A stretch of DNA of 64,000 nt, taken from assembly GCA_021234155.1 (NCBI GenBank), contig JAJEKV010000028.1:4794567-4858566 (forward strand). The letters run 5' to 3'. The notes below the pieces were generated by a model. That model was given only the letters and a program-made list of their open reading frames with translations, was not told where the DNA came from and made no database searches. Below, piece by piece: positions 45,801 through 56,869 of this stretch (positions are counted from its first letter, which is position 1; each line of letters begins with the position of its first letter). A program made the translations under genes and the position numbers. The DNA comes from Isoetes taiwanensis (Eukaryota > Streptophyta > Lycopodiopsida > Isoetales > Isoetaceae).

Positions 45801-46084
45801 ATACAGATAATTGCATTTACCTTGTTTGGGAAACTTCAATTCAATCAAACACCACGTGCTATTTTTGTCTATAAAAGACAAAATAGGAAAAATCATTAGA
45901 AATATCCATTAGACAGGAGCAATGATGGAGCTCAAAAGCTGGTTTTCCTTGCCAAGAACCTCTGCTTACCATATTTCATGTTTGTTGATGCCGCATGAGC
46001 CAATTCAGTGTTGCTTCATTTTTTTTTAGCTTCAAAATATGACTATCCTTTGAGGGCAATTTCCTCACAGTACCATAAGGTCCA

Positions 46085-46348
46085 TCACGCACTGGCACCA
46101 AATCGAAATAGAAAGTCATCAGCCCAAATAGACATAATGTCTTTCACCGTGTATTTGGCTGCTGTTGCGCGTCCACTCGAGAGAGGTACAAAAACAAATG
46201 CTGCTCCTTTTGCCAGCCATAATCGATGCTGGGGGGACATAAAGGGCATCTTTGGAACTGCCCAACATGATGCATTCATGTCCAGGCCACGGGTTTGACT
46301 AATGCATGGAACAACCTTTAGCTTGCTTAAAGCTTCCACAAAAGCCAA
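46085..46348 (-). pseudogene. Unrecognised captured coding fragment
   Basis: An 87-codon minus frame reading MAFVEALSKLKVVPCISQTR, GLDMNASCWAVPKMPFMSP and WLAKGAAFVFVPLSSGRAT. The first 30 codons are repeated in the damaged copy at 44105-44185. The reading is protein-like but the family is unknown. Confidence 0.4.
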
Positions 46349-46433
46349 AATCTATAGTGGAGAGAACAAACATTAATTAGAGGCCAGACTTCTTGATTTG
46401 ACATGGTTAACTTAGACCATAACATATTCGATT
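46268..46433. repeat. 166-bp direct repeat inside the Helitron, copy 2
   Basis: Partner of 44105-44270. This copy is joined to a longer open coding fragment upstream on the minus strand, so it is probably the better-preserved one. Confidence 0.85.
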
Positions 46434-47945
46434 GGATTATAAAGAATGATTCACATGTGAGGAGAGTTTCCATTCATAGAGTAAATCAGTTAATGATATG
46501 ACTTGGCAGTTGGCATGATCGTCTCTCTTAATTGTTGATTTGGAGCATGCAAGCTGCCGGACACCTAATGTCTCATGCAAGCTAGTAGATGCATTAACAT
46601 AAAATATGCAACGAATAAAGAAATGTGTACTGACCTCACTGTTAATGTAGACTCAAGCATGTGAGTTGCAAGTCTCTGAAATGTTTGGGACCACTTACAG
46701 TAAATATTGTTATCATCTGCTGACATATTTCTATGTCCTGCAAGAAGAATAAGTTAGGATAATTGTGCATGGGTAGACTGGCCTCCAAAGAATGAGGATG
46801 TTGTTGCAGAGCCATTTATTAGAAAGCAATGTATGGTGCACATTAGCAAAGATGTGCTCAACTTACCTTGTTGAAAAAATGAGTGCATTTTGCAAATTAA
46901 GCATTGGCTCTTCCATGCCCATGAAGACAACATTTGAAACACAATGTTTAGATATCTCCTCAAGTACAAGTACCTGCAATGTGGCAAAGAAGAAAACCAG
47001 TAAGTACTATAAAGCATCTGAACATCCAATTGTATCCCGAGTGACAAGACAAATGCAGTTCTTTAAAACTGATAAAACAAACATAAATACTTCCAGACAC
47101 CTGCTCTCAATAATTTCATGTGGTTTTACTTCCTTGTAAAGCCCCCTTTATGAACGATGGCACAAAATGCACAACGCAATGGGAAACCAACCCGAAAAAT
47201 ACTCCAACATGAGGCTCAACTAAAGAAGCATACTTGTGAAGAAACACAAGCCATAATGTGAAGAAACACAAGCCATAAGGCATTCTATTATCTTGTAGCC
47301 TTAGCAAAATCTGAAGCGACACTTGTTGCATCAATAATCATTGAAATAACAAAGAAACACTTCCAAGGACTATAATTTCTCAATTGACCTTAATGGTTCC
47401 ATCCAATACTGTTTTCATATAGTGTACGGATGTCCGTCCAACTTCCCATCCTGCAGAAATAAGGGCATCCCTGAACTTTTTTGGCACAAGTTCACAGAAG
47501 TGGAAGTTCTACCTGTAAGCCTCCTATAAACTGTCTTTTAGTGCTTGTAGATAGGGCTACATTAAGGATGGTCATAAAAGTGATCCTATTTGGCGTTATT
47601 CTGCTCAGCTGCAAGCAGAAAAACTCCTCTATATCCTGCAACCATAGCAGTCCACGAGGAAATACTTCTATGATGTGCCATTATGAAAGATGTGCATGCA
47701 TCCTCCAAACTGTGGCAGAATCAATGCCAATTCAGATTCCAAGCTCATCATATGAAAGAAATATAACCATGTCAGGATTTACACTATCTAGCTGCATCTC
47801 TAGGGGTACTGATAAATAGGATAAGGAGCTTGTGCTTGCTTTCCTAAATGACATGCCTCACACTTCAAGACTCAAGAAGTAAGCATGGCCTAGTATATAG
47901 CCATGCTTCATGGTCTTAGTAAGCTTGTTACTCAAGTAGAAGTAA

Positions 47946-48756
47946 CCCGGTTCAGTAGAAGAAGCAGCAGACAGAAGGTTAATGGCACTTATTTGTAGTG
48001 GTAAGGGAGGCCATGAGACAGCATTGGAGTATTTGGTGTTGGCTAGCATGGCTCTTATTTCTAATGGGAAGGATGTGGATGCAGCATCAGTTCAAGTTTC
48101 TAGCGGAGACACACATGTAGCCCTTGGTCGTTATGATGATGCTGTATTTTCTTACCAGAATGCTCTTACTGTTTTCAAATCTGCAAAAGGTGAGGACCAT
48201 ACATCTGTGGCTTCAGTCCATATCGGCCTTGCACATCTTTATGTGAAAACTGGAAGACAGAGAGAAGCGAGAACCTATTGTGAAAGTGCTTTAAAAATAT
48301 ATGGGAAGCAAACATGCAGTTGATGAGGTCATAAGTGGATTAACGGAGGTAGCATCACTTTATGAGGCTATCATAGACGAGCATGAACATGCATTGACTT
48401 TACTTAAGAGAGCCTTGAGTATTTTAGAAAGCTTACCAGGTCAACAAAGTGTCGTTGCAGGCATCGAAGCACAAATGGGTGTGTTGTATTATGTGATGGG
48501 CAAGTTCAATGAAGAATATATGTCTTGCAAAAATGCCCTGCTAAAGGTCAGATCAGGATCCAAGAAAGATATGTCCACTGTCGGAATTTTGCTAAACCAG
48601 ATGGTCTAGCTATTGTAAAACTACATGACATTGTGGAAGCAGCTGAGCTCTTTGAAGAAGCAAAATGCATTCTAGAACAAACATGTAGCTCTGACCATGC
48701 TGATACTCTTGATGTCTGCAGGAATCTGATAGCTACATATGATGCTCTTGGCAGGT
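47946..48756 (+). pseudogene. KLCR: Kinesin light chain-related (KLCR) TPR fragment
   Basis: From 47946: PGSVEEAADRRLMALICSGK, then HETALEYLVLASMALISNGK, GDTHVALGRYDDAVFSYQNA and ARTYCESALKIYGK. The frame changes at about 48318 to AVDEVISGLTEVASLYEAI, LLKRALSILESLPGQQSVVA and GIEAQMGVLYYVMGKFNEEY. It changes again at about 48603 to EAAELFEEAKCILEQ and NLIATYDALGR. These are consecutive TPR units of plant KLCR proteins, which link microtubules, actin and the plasma membrane. The match breaks at GCAG|GTACTA (about 48754), an exon-intron border, so the copy came from genomic DNA and not mRNA. It lies opposite to the Helitron's orientation. Confidence 0.85.
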
Positions 48757-49339
48757 ACTATTCTGAACTAATGATACGTAGTCCTATTGCAAGCATACCT
48801 GTACTACAACCCAATCATTACATTTCATGACATATTGACACGTCTAACCATCAGATGCATAAGAAGCACAGAGGACTTGCTCTTGTATTCAGAATCCTTG
48901 CAACAACGTTGAAAAATGTTTCGAATCTGTAATATTATAGCCAAACATCCTGTGCATAAGCCATAGCCCTCAAAGAAAAGAAATTCAGTAGGCATGCATG
49001 CATGTCGTACGTACAGCCTCAACCAGCAAAAAGATCACCTGTGCAGTGTGAAGCCCATGAGAAACTCTATGAAAATATTTCACAAATGTCTTCATAAATG
49101 TAGGTTCCCCTGCAAGATATTCCCATGATATTTGATTAAGATTCTTTCCGATATAGATTAGCTTAGATGTGACACCTGAAAATGAATTCCAATTTACCTT
49201 GAAGAAGCATAGCAAGGGTCCTGCTAAAGACCCTAACATGGCAATAAGAGTCAAGAATCTACAGTTAAAAATTGCCTGCCTGCAGCACCATTTAAAGAAA
49301 TCAACATCCGCAAAATGCCCATTTCAATAAATGAGAGCA

Positions 49340-49561
49340 TCAGGTAAGGCTAAAAATCGTTTCACCTTCTTCAAGATGTTGATTTTGTTGGTTCTGGTGT
49401 CGTTCTTCCGAACAAGTGGTGGAACACTGCTCTTTTGCAGATGGGTTTTCACCGTCAGAAGCAGCAACAAAATTGCCAAAACATCTCAAGCCAAAACGTG
49501 GATCAGAATGACCCACGATCGGATCATAATGGAGCTTCTTAAAACAATAATTTGTATTCAA
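49340..49561 (-). pseudogene. Unrecognised exon-like fragment
   Basis: Minus frame NYCFKKLHYDPIVGHSDPRF, GLRCFGNFVAASDGENPSAK and ending in a Glu/Gln-rich stretch. The composition is that of a real plant protein. The family is unknown to me. Confidence 0.35.
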
Positions 49562-50041
49562 AGAGCTCGATCCAACTATGGTGACTTGGGAGACATTAGT
49601 GTCAACAATGGAGAAAAGGCCTGTAGAGCCGAAATTTTTTACTGCTGATAAGTCAGAAACATGCTTACAGCAATTTGCACATGCAGGAGCAAGTTATGTA
49701 TTTACCAAGAATGTAGATTATTGCTTCGTGTTCCAAGCTCAAGCTCTGCCTGAAAAGAGGGGTCCGACTCCAGGAGCCGTGAGAGCACAAACCGTCTACC
49801 GCCGATAAATCGAAGGGATTAAAATAATTTAAAAAAATTAACGCCTAAGATTGCGCACAAACTATCCTAAAACGCCTTTATTATTATTATATATAGATAT
49901 ATAGATATATATAGATGGTGAACTTTTTTATGAGTTGTTTGTAATGCTTAATTAATTTGAAGGAAGTGTGCATGATGGAATATCAATGACTATTCCTTCT
50001 TTTTTCTTAAAGACATAAACTAAAAAGCACAACGTAGCGGC

Positions 50042-50064
50042 GGTGACAACCGCCGCGATAAATT
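50042..50064. other. GC-rich inverted repeat
   Basis: gcggcggt-gaca-accgccgc forms a perfect 8-bp stem in AT-rich surroundings, about 130 bp outside the Helitron 5' end. It could be the end of another small element; no CTRR end was found beside it. Confidence 0.5.
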
Positions 50065-50305
50065 CTTGTATATTTTATTACTATGTTATACATATCTAAT
50101 ATTCTGTTTTCTCCAGTTAGCAGCTCTTTTAAGGAAAAGGTACATCATGGGATTGAACCCCTGACCTTCTGCACCCAAGCCAACATCTTTAGCAATAAGC
50201 CAACTTCTTTCTTGAAGTAATATAATGCTTTTTCTAATATTTATAGTTCATCTATTCCATATCTAAATTAGAGGCATGCCTTTGGTAAACCCACGGAGGC
50301 AACAA

Positions 50306-50400
50306 CTCCGCCGGAGCAAGCTCTTCCGCCATAGCCGACAGAGCAAGCTCTTCCGCCATAGCCGCCGGAGCAAGCTCTTCCGCCATAGCCGCCGGAGTAA
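50306..50400. repeat. 27-bp tandem repeat, about 3.5 units
   Basis: gagcaagctcttccgccata recurs at 50314, 50341 and 50368. As 27 is divisible by three, a minus frame reads a 9-residue repeat (MAEELAPAA), but no gene context supports it. Confidence 0.85.
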
Positions 50401-50903
50401 GCAGCCTTGCCATAGCCATGGGAGACGACCTCTCTCTGCTATAGTCAACCGGATAACTGTTAACCATGGTTACAAAAAAATGGTGCTATTGAGTGAAAAC
50501 ATTTATATTCTATGCTATTGATTATTTATTTATTGCCTATGGCCAATGTGCAAAATGTGGTGTTTACATTTTTTGGTTTCCTTTTCAACATGGTTCTTGG
50601 TTGCTATCTGCTTCTTTGCTCCATGTTTGTTCAATCGATGTGGATTGAGGGGCAAAAGATTGTGGATGATTAGAATAAATGGATTAATTAAGGCATAGAA
50701 ATCGTAGCATCAAAAAGTTGAAAATCTTGGTGGAAAGGAGTATATGAATCATGCTAGCCTTAAGGGCAGGACTCATCCATTTGCACGCTGCAAACCACTG
50801 GAAGCATGGAATCTGTTTGGTATTGCCATGGAATTTTATCATTATCCTATGCAAAAAGAAGACTAAACGTTTGCAAACTAATGTCTTTCCAACTTAGAAA
50901 GCA

Positions 50904-51057
50904 TTATATATATTTTCTGCAACTGCAACCCCCAATAGCGCCACTAGAGGGTTTATTTTTCGTAACGACTTGTACTTGCTTTATATACATTTTTTGCAAC
51001 TGCAACCCCTAGTAGCGCCACTAGAGGATTTATTTTTCGTAACGACTTTTGCTTATT
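50904..51057. repeat. 77-bp tandem duplication
   Basis: tgcaactgcaaccc...tagcgccactagagg and ttatttttcgtaacgactt occur twice, at a spacing of 77 bp. Confidence 0.85.
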
Positions 51058-51740
51058 GGTGAATAAAGGTTTGAGAAAACCGCTTGTGCATATCTTTGTG
51101 GTTTTTAATGCTTTGTATGTCTATTTGATAAGGATAATGGGAATACATAACTAAATTGATGAATGGTCAAATGTTAGGTGCTTTTAAAACCTTAAGCTAA
51201 TTCTTTAACATACACGCACTTTTTTCGTGACATAGTAGACCACGTACACCTGCAGAATAAGACTATATAGGAATATCTTTGAGGGTTCGTTTGCCTCAGG
51301 CCCTAGACTGCGGCAAAGCACAGAGATGCAAGGCCACATTCCTATTTCTGCACGCCAAATCCTGGATACATGCATCTGTCATTTCTCTGTGAATGCACAT
51401 AAATCCTTCAGTTTTCTTAAAATTTCCCTCCAACAAAAGGGAATCCTTTAGAAATAGAAAAGAAGTCGTCATTTTCATTGGATATCTCTCTAAACCTAAT
51501 TAAAAAGGAACATCAAGGACATGTAGTACAAACTTGTTGAAGAATTGAAGCCCATTTAGCGGATCAAACGTATTCTTCACTTAATGTTGCATGAACATGC
51601 ATACAAATGGAGTGGCAGCAACACGGGTAATCTGAACACGGATGAGCCTCAAAGAAATCTTCTCCAATAAAGCCCAAAATCAAGCCGTGGATCCTCGAGT
51701 GGGAACAAAACTTTGTTGAATCAGATGCATTTGACATGAG
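51058..51740. other. No assigned gene
   Basis: Mixed sequence with several exon-like minus frames of fewer than 90 codons. None is recognised. Confidence 0.35.
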
Positions 51741-51851
51741 CAAAAATCTGCAGATGCAATTTATCCTCCAAAAGGCTGATATCTGCTGGAAACAACATTT
51801 GCGGTTGTGCTCCATGTAAACGAGAGGCAATGACATTGAGCTTCACAACTG
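51741..51851 (-). pseudogene. Possible exon of an unknown gene
   Basis: On the minus strand an acceptor-like gtgcag is followed by an open stretch reading VKLNVIASRLHGAQPQMLFP and ADISLLEDKLHLQ. It may be part of a spliced transcript from the right-hand heat-shock-type promoter, or a captured exon. Not assigned. Confidence 0.35.
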
Positions 51852-53410
51852 CACAGACAGAATATTACTGGGTATTTGTAAATTCTCAATTGAAGTTGCA
51901 AAAGTATAGAAATCGGACAACATCTCGTCTGAATCCAATCTATATTTGTACATACACCTCTCTGTATTTGGCTGGCAGTCTATAAAATCTCTGAACTTCA
52001 GTCCAGAAACATCAATCTCTCCTTTATCACAAAGGGAGGCTATCTACTTAAAGAAATATTAATTCCTCGCTCTCAAAAGCAAAGCGTCTTCTTACCTCAA
52101 AATTGCAAACTGCAGCTTGATTTCGACTGTCAAATAAGTTAAAAACCCTCCAATCCAGGCAAAAATAAACCACCAACATTGTGCCTTTCCCTCTAAAAGG
52201 CCTTTCTGAGTTGCCACGGCCGCCACACAAATGGGTCAAGATGCTTATTAAAAGCAATAAAAATATCAAAAGAAAATATCAAAGCATCACAGGAAAAATC
52301 CTATAAGCACAGCTCTAGTTTACCGTCACAATTTTTGGATATGAATAATCGAGAGAGGAAGATATCTCATTACCTAGCACATCCCGAAGGCCACATGTGT
52401 AATTATCTCCAGCTGCTAATTGTAATTAGCTCAATTCCACACACATGAAACATGCCTGCAAATATGGCAGAATACTGAGCATTTGGATCTAAGCTCTAGT
52501 TCTGTGAAAGCCCTTTCCCAGGCCTTCCCTATGAAGACAGTTTATTATCCTGTATTCGTAAATCATAGGTACCGACCATTACTCCTGAAGGGGGTGTGGA
52601 TTGACCGTTGGAGTTATCACCCCAGCCCAGCAAATCATCTCTGACTGCACAAACATGCACCCGCCAACGCGTAGGCCAGAATACCTTGTCAGCTGACTGA
52701 AACATTGAGGACTGCGGCAGTATTAACTAGGAGGAAATCAATGCAAATCATGAACTAAAATTCCATAGATGTTCCTAAGTGATTTTCAAAGACATTTCTT
52801 TTGATTCCTGTAAAAGCAAACTAGAATTTAACCATCATAAGGCCATCCTTTTTGCCAGCAACCCGAAGCGTTCACTTTGAGTGCACCATCTTTGCATTTA
52901 ATTGGAATTTCAAGCATCCTATTCAATCACTGTAATATTTTAGCCAGATGAACCTGTGGCAATTAAATCCATAGTTGTTCTTGTCGGATTTGCAAGACTT
53001 CGAATAAAATCCCGTGGTTTATTTTTGCTCTGATCAAACGAGTAGAAGATTCCACTGACCTTACCAAGCAGGTTCAAGAAAAAAGAAACATGTAGAAAGG
53101 GGAGTTATCATATAGAGACGTTCTTAATGTATCATCCATGCAAAAATCAAAGACCTAGACAAACCGATGGGCAAGACTGATGCTTGCTCTTCCTTCAACC
53201 CGCAACCAAGGTAGCTGATGGGCTCGACTGATGCTCGCTCTTCCTTTTTACACCAGCATAAAGCGCCCTCTAGATTATTCCAGACCTCTAAAATTGATGG
53301 TTGCAGAGATCGATGACTCTACAGGACTGTAAAGCGCTGGATTAAATCAAATTACAGTCTCAAAAGCAAACACATCTGCACCGAGAAAAGCAAAGTTCAT
53401 CTCATCAATT
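51852..53410. other. No assigned gene
   Basis: AT-rich sequence, intron-like on the minus strand. It includes two similar stretches, gatgggctcgactgatgctc at about 53217 and gatgggcaagactgatgctt at about 53167. No protein was recognised. Confidence 0.35.
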
Positions 53411-53614
53411 ATAGCTTCTTTATCTCGCTGCTGCAGTTATCTCCTGATAGGAACCAAAGGCAGTTGTGCAGGCAAAAAGGGAAACGCCATAGCCAAAAAA
53501 AGGAGACACAGCTCCCGATAAAGAGCTATTCTTCTTCAGCGATGTTGGAGCGGCTTCCGCTCTCCTTCTTCCGACCTCTTCTTGGCATCTCCTTGTATTG
53601 ACCGCAATTGCTGA

Positions 53615-53710
53615 TCTCTGCCCTTTATATATAACCCCAAAGAAAGGGCTGGAAACTTCCAGAAAGTCGGATGAAAGCTTCACGCAGATACTCGAAAGTT
53701 CCAGAGGAAA
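53615..53710 (-). promoter_or_regulatory. Heat-shock-element cluster and TATA, right end, minus strand
   Basis: GAAACTTCCAGAA at 53652-53664 is a perfect three-pentamer element, and gaaagttccagag at 53694-53706 a weaker one. On the minus strand tatatataaag (53624-53633) follows, then agggcagag, as after the left promoter's TATA. The first ATG gives only a 20-codon frame (MPRRGRKKESGSRSNIAEEE). Confidence 0.65.
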
Positions 53711-53792
53711 CTCCGTTTTTCCAAATTTTTTTTATGTAGACACGTGTACAATGCAAACCATAATTTTCTATTGAATGCACCAACACCTATAC

Positions 53793-53824
53793 CTTCCATA
53801 TTACAATTATATATTAGAGATATA
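53793..53824 (-). repeat. Terminal inverted repeat, right
   Basis: Exact reverse complement of 39893-39924. Confidence 0.85.
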
Positions 53825-55618
53825 AAGCTAGTATCCCCTAGGAATAAACCGACCAAATGGCACGACGTAACCTAGCAAGTCCGGCCAACTTGTTATGACA
53901 ACATCAACTCATTTGGTGGGACTAATTCCGGAATTTAATTAACAACGACAGGGCAACCTCCTAGAATAGCAGCGGGTATTATATCCTTGGATATTCTTTA
54001 TGCGACGGTAATAATACCCAGTTATCGGTGTTCCTCGACCTATAACTTTAATTATTTTTCCTTTGGTAGATGCCTTGATAACACAATTTCTTCGGGCCTT
54101 GCCATGATTCAATCCATACTACATTCATATGCTTTATATTAGACCTTATTCGACGTTACATAAGTAATGTTTTATAGACATATTTATAATTAACGTTGTC
54201 TCTCTCTAGTGTCTAAACCTTGACTCATCTCATTTCCCAAAGAAAGGATTTCTTTTAAGCCCAACCAACTAGGGGCGCCATGCAAAGACCCCTCTAGACC
54301 ATGGGTAGTTTTAATCCTACCACGGTTCACTACTTCTTCTCAATGGTCGTGTTCTTTTTGTGGACCATTTTCCCCGGACCACGGTACCAACTCAGTAATG
54401 TCAAAGCGAGTGCTTGTGTTAGAACCCCCATAATTATGTCAACACTTTGTGCCGAACTTCACCATCTATATGGATGTCATTAATTATCTGTGTCACACGC
54501 CTGTCAAAGTGACAGCAGTCTACCCTCTTTTGGAGTTGTTCTCCCGTACATTCCAATGCCACCCAACCATTGTTGATTACTCACCTCCTTCTAGGGTACC
54601 TAGATAAGGTCCGAGCAAAATGTTTCCAACCATTATTTTAATACCTAAACGTCTTAGGTTCTGCAAACGAACTTACATATTCCAAAGGATTATATGAATA
54701 TCCCAAAGGACAGTACCACCCAAAAGACCCCTCAAGATAGGCCTCCTCTATTCGGAGATCTTGTGTTCAAGTCTCTGGGGGTCCGTCATATGTCCTCATG
54801 GACGCTGCCAATATGGCATGACGTATAAATGCTATCTACCTATCGCTCTATTTATTAAAAGCTCCTTGGTGAACTCAATTCACCATGTTGTCCTAAGACA
54901 TGGACGTATTCTTCCCTAAGTCATACACCAAATCTTTAAAGAGTTTTTCAGCTCTTGCTGCCTTTCAAGCTGCAGGTATATCTTTGCATGTTAGCAAAGA
55001 CTAATCTCCATGTTAGGAAATAACCTTTCTATTCAGATTGCTAAATATCATGCATCAGGGTCCTTTATTCCTTCTCTTCTTCAATATGTTTTCTAAGTCT
55101 ATGATCGATTTTCAGTAGTCCGACCCTTACGCCTGCCACAGCTACATATTTCACTCTTTGATTGTGACCTTTACTCAGTAGAGTCACCAATCCCCATTAC
55201 TCCTTTATGTATTTATTAACCGTCTTGTGGCTTCTAAGCCGCCATTATATGCTCCCTATATTGTTAACCCACCTATCATTGGGGATTATAATCCAACATT
55301 GTCCTACATCCTGGAAATCTTACTCATTACATTTCTCTGTCATGATGTCATGCTGCTGTTCTGGCATTCCAAATGACTTGACATCCGCATTTAAGCCATA
55401 ATCATGGCCTAAGAGCGGGTGAGCCTTCGTATAAATCGTGAATTACCTGGAGTCATCAAGGTGCTTGCCTTGTACTTTGTGAGCCTTTCTACAATTACCT
55501 ACGTTTAATATAACCCGGACTTGTATCAATATTCGAGTCCTGTATATGTTAACTTGCACCCCCATGTAACCCATGGCGTCACCTCTACCTGATCCAGGTA
55601 TGGATCATATGGGGAAGC
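53825..55618. other. Pyrimidine-rich, stop-dense stretch in the interior of element B
   Basis: No frame above about 65 codons carries a motif. Plus-strand C/T bias continues on the far side of the LINE (57453-61480), so both parts are one older sequence that the LINE interrupted. It is probably degraded retrotransposon sequence. Confidence 0.4.
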
Positions 55619-55633
55619 TAGTCTTAGGTGTCT
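55619..55633 (+). repeat. Target-site duplication of the L1-like LINE, left
   Basis: tagtcttaggtgtct, repeated exactly at 57438-57452. Confidence 0.95.
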
Positions 55634-55634
55634 C

Positions 55635-56846
55635 CTCTTAGCTCCTAAAAAGGTCACTTCTAAACTCCAAGGCATTTTAGGTAGATTTATTGCTAGTGGG
55701 GGTAGCAACAGAACCTGGGTTCCAGTTTCCATGAAAGAATGTATGAAGAAAAGGAAGCATGGTGGTCTTGGAGTTTTGGATATTGAGAAACAAGGGCTGG
55801 CCCTGGCAGCCAAATACATTTATAGAGCTGGCCATGATGAGATTAATCACCCTGTGTCAAAGCTTATTGATCATTACCTTGCTAAGTGTAAACCCTTTGG
55901 GTGGAGAAATGTGAACATGCACCTCCCTGAAAGCTTATTCTTTGATTTCAAGGTTCCTAATAATACTCCCGGAATCATTAAAAAGTGGATTAGAGCATGG
56001 AAAGCAGTTAGCAGGATGTATTCTTGGAAGGAGGGCCTTTCTAAGGATCAAACAATTTTTTGGAACCCCTCTCTAATTCTAAATAACCCTGACATCTGCT
56101 TGGCTATGCATTTTCCTATTCAGTGCAAAAAATGGTCAGATAGAGGCATCACTCACATTTCTCATCTGTTTAATGATGTGGGCTTTATAGAATTTCAAAA
56201 TTCAGTTCTTGCAGACATGGGTGAAGATCATGAGAGACTCTACCAAGCCATAAGGAGTTGCCTTAATGAAGGAGTGTGGCATAACCAAGAAACCCAATGG
56301 CATGTTCATGGTAACCACAAAAGTTATAGGGTTAAAAATGCTTACAGATTCCTGACAAGGAGCTACACCATCTCCATTCATACCAAATGGGAGATCACTG
56401 AGGAGAGATGTATGGCAAATCTAAAATTCATGTGGAACTCTCCTATTAACCCCAAAATCAAGGCCTTTATGTGGCAACTCTGGCATAAGGCTTTAGCCAC
56501 CAATGTAAAAAGATTTAGATTGAACATGGCTGCTTCTAACTTATGTGAGAGATGTTTACAGGAAGCTGAAGATGAAAGTCATTTGTTCAAGAACTGTTTA
56601 TGGGCTGAGTGGGTACTTGAGCTAGCTGCTGAGGAATTCCAAATTCCCAACCTGTCCTCTACCCCCCTGGTTGAAATCCTCTTTCCTAATGATCCTCAGG
56701 ACTGGAGAATCTACATTCTACTCTGGAGGATCTGGAAAGCAAGGAACTCAATCATTTTTGACCAAGAGATTATCTGGCCGATTGCAGTGATCAAGCAAAC
56801 CAAATATGATATCTCTTGGATAAGAGAGATTTTCTCAATTCACTAA
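55635..56846 (+). CDS. L1-like ORF2 C-terminal part (post-RT and zf-RVT domain)
   Basis: Open from the truncation point for 403 codons with no frameshift; the first ATG is at 55731. It begins in the segment after the RT domain (GRFIASGGSNRTWVPVSMKE, then KKRKHGGLGVLDI, the usual FlW.G....wV.w...c.pk..GGLG block). The zinc-binding domain common in plant L1 elements follows, with the sequence NPKIKAFMWQLWHKALATNV and CERCLQEAEDESHLFKNC (Cx2C...Hx4C). It ends WRIWKARNSIIFDQEI and SWIREIFSIH. RT and endonuclease domains are lost, so it is not active alone. Confidence 0.9.
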   Translation, partial: LLAPKKVTSKLQGILGRFIASGGSNRTWVPVSMKECMKKRKHGGLGVLDIEKQGLALAAKYIYRAGHDEINHPVSKLIDHYLAKCKPFGWRNVNMHLPESLFFDFKVPNNTPGIIKKWIRAWKAVSRMYSWKEGLSKDQTIFWNPSLILNNPDICLAMHFPIQCKKWSDRGITHISHLFNDVGFIEFQNSVLADMGEDHERLYQAIRSCLNEGVWHNQETQWHVHGNHKSYRVKNAYRFLTRSYTISIHTKWEITEERCMANLKFMWNSPINPKIKAFMWQLWHKALATNVKRFRLNMAASNLCERCLQEAEDESHLFKNCLWAEWVLELAAEEFQIPNLSSTPLVEILFPNDPQDWRIYILLWRIWKARNSIIFDQEIIWPIAVIKQTKYDISWIREIFSIH

Positions 56847-56869
56847 CTGTCTTCTGTTTTTTTGATCTG

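Larger units (their letters stand above)
43312..49915 (-). mobile_element. Gene-capturing Helitron, non-autonomous
   Basis: Read on the minus strand it starts A|TCTATATATATC at 49915 and ends with a GC-rich hairpin (gcccagc-aac-gctgggc, 43323-43339), seven bases, then CTAG|T at 43312. The TC start, hairpin, CTRR end and A/T flanks are the Helitron signature. The 6.6-kb body contains no Rep/helicase but has fragments of several plant genes on both strands, with intron-like sequence kept, which is characteristic of Helitron capture. It sits inside the inverted-repeat segment. Confidence 0.7.
39893..53824. mobile_element. 13.9-kb segment bounded by perfect 32-bp inverted repeats
   Basis: The 32 bases at 39893-39924 (starting tatatctctaatatataatt) recur exactly as reverse complement at 53793-53824. 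Inside each end, 130-180 bp from the repeat, lies a heat-shock-type promoter pointing inward. No transposase was recognised. A TA dinucleotide could be the target duplication if the true ends are tatctct...; no longer duplication is seen. It may be a non-autonomous DNA transposon that took in gene sequence and then received a Helitron. Confidence 0.55.
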
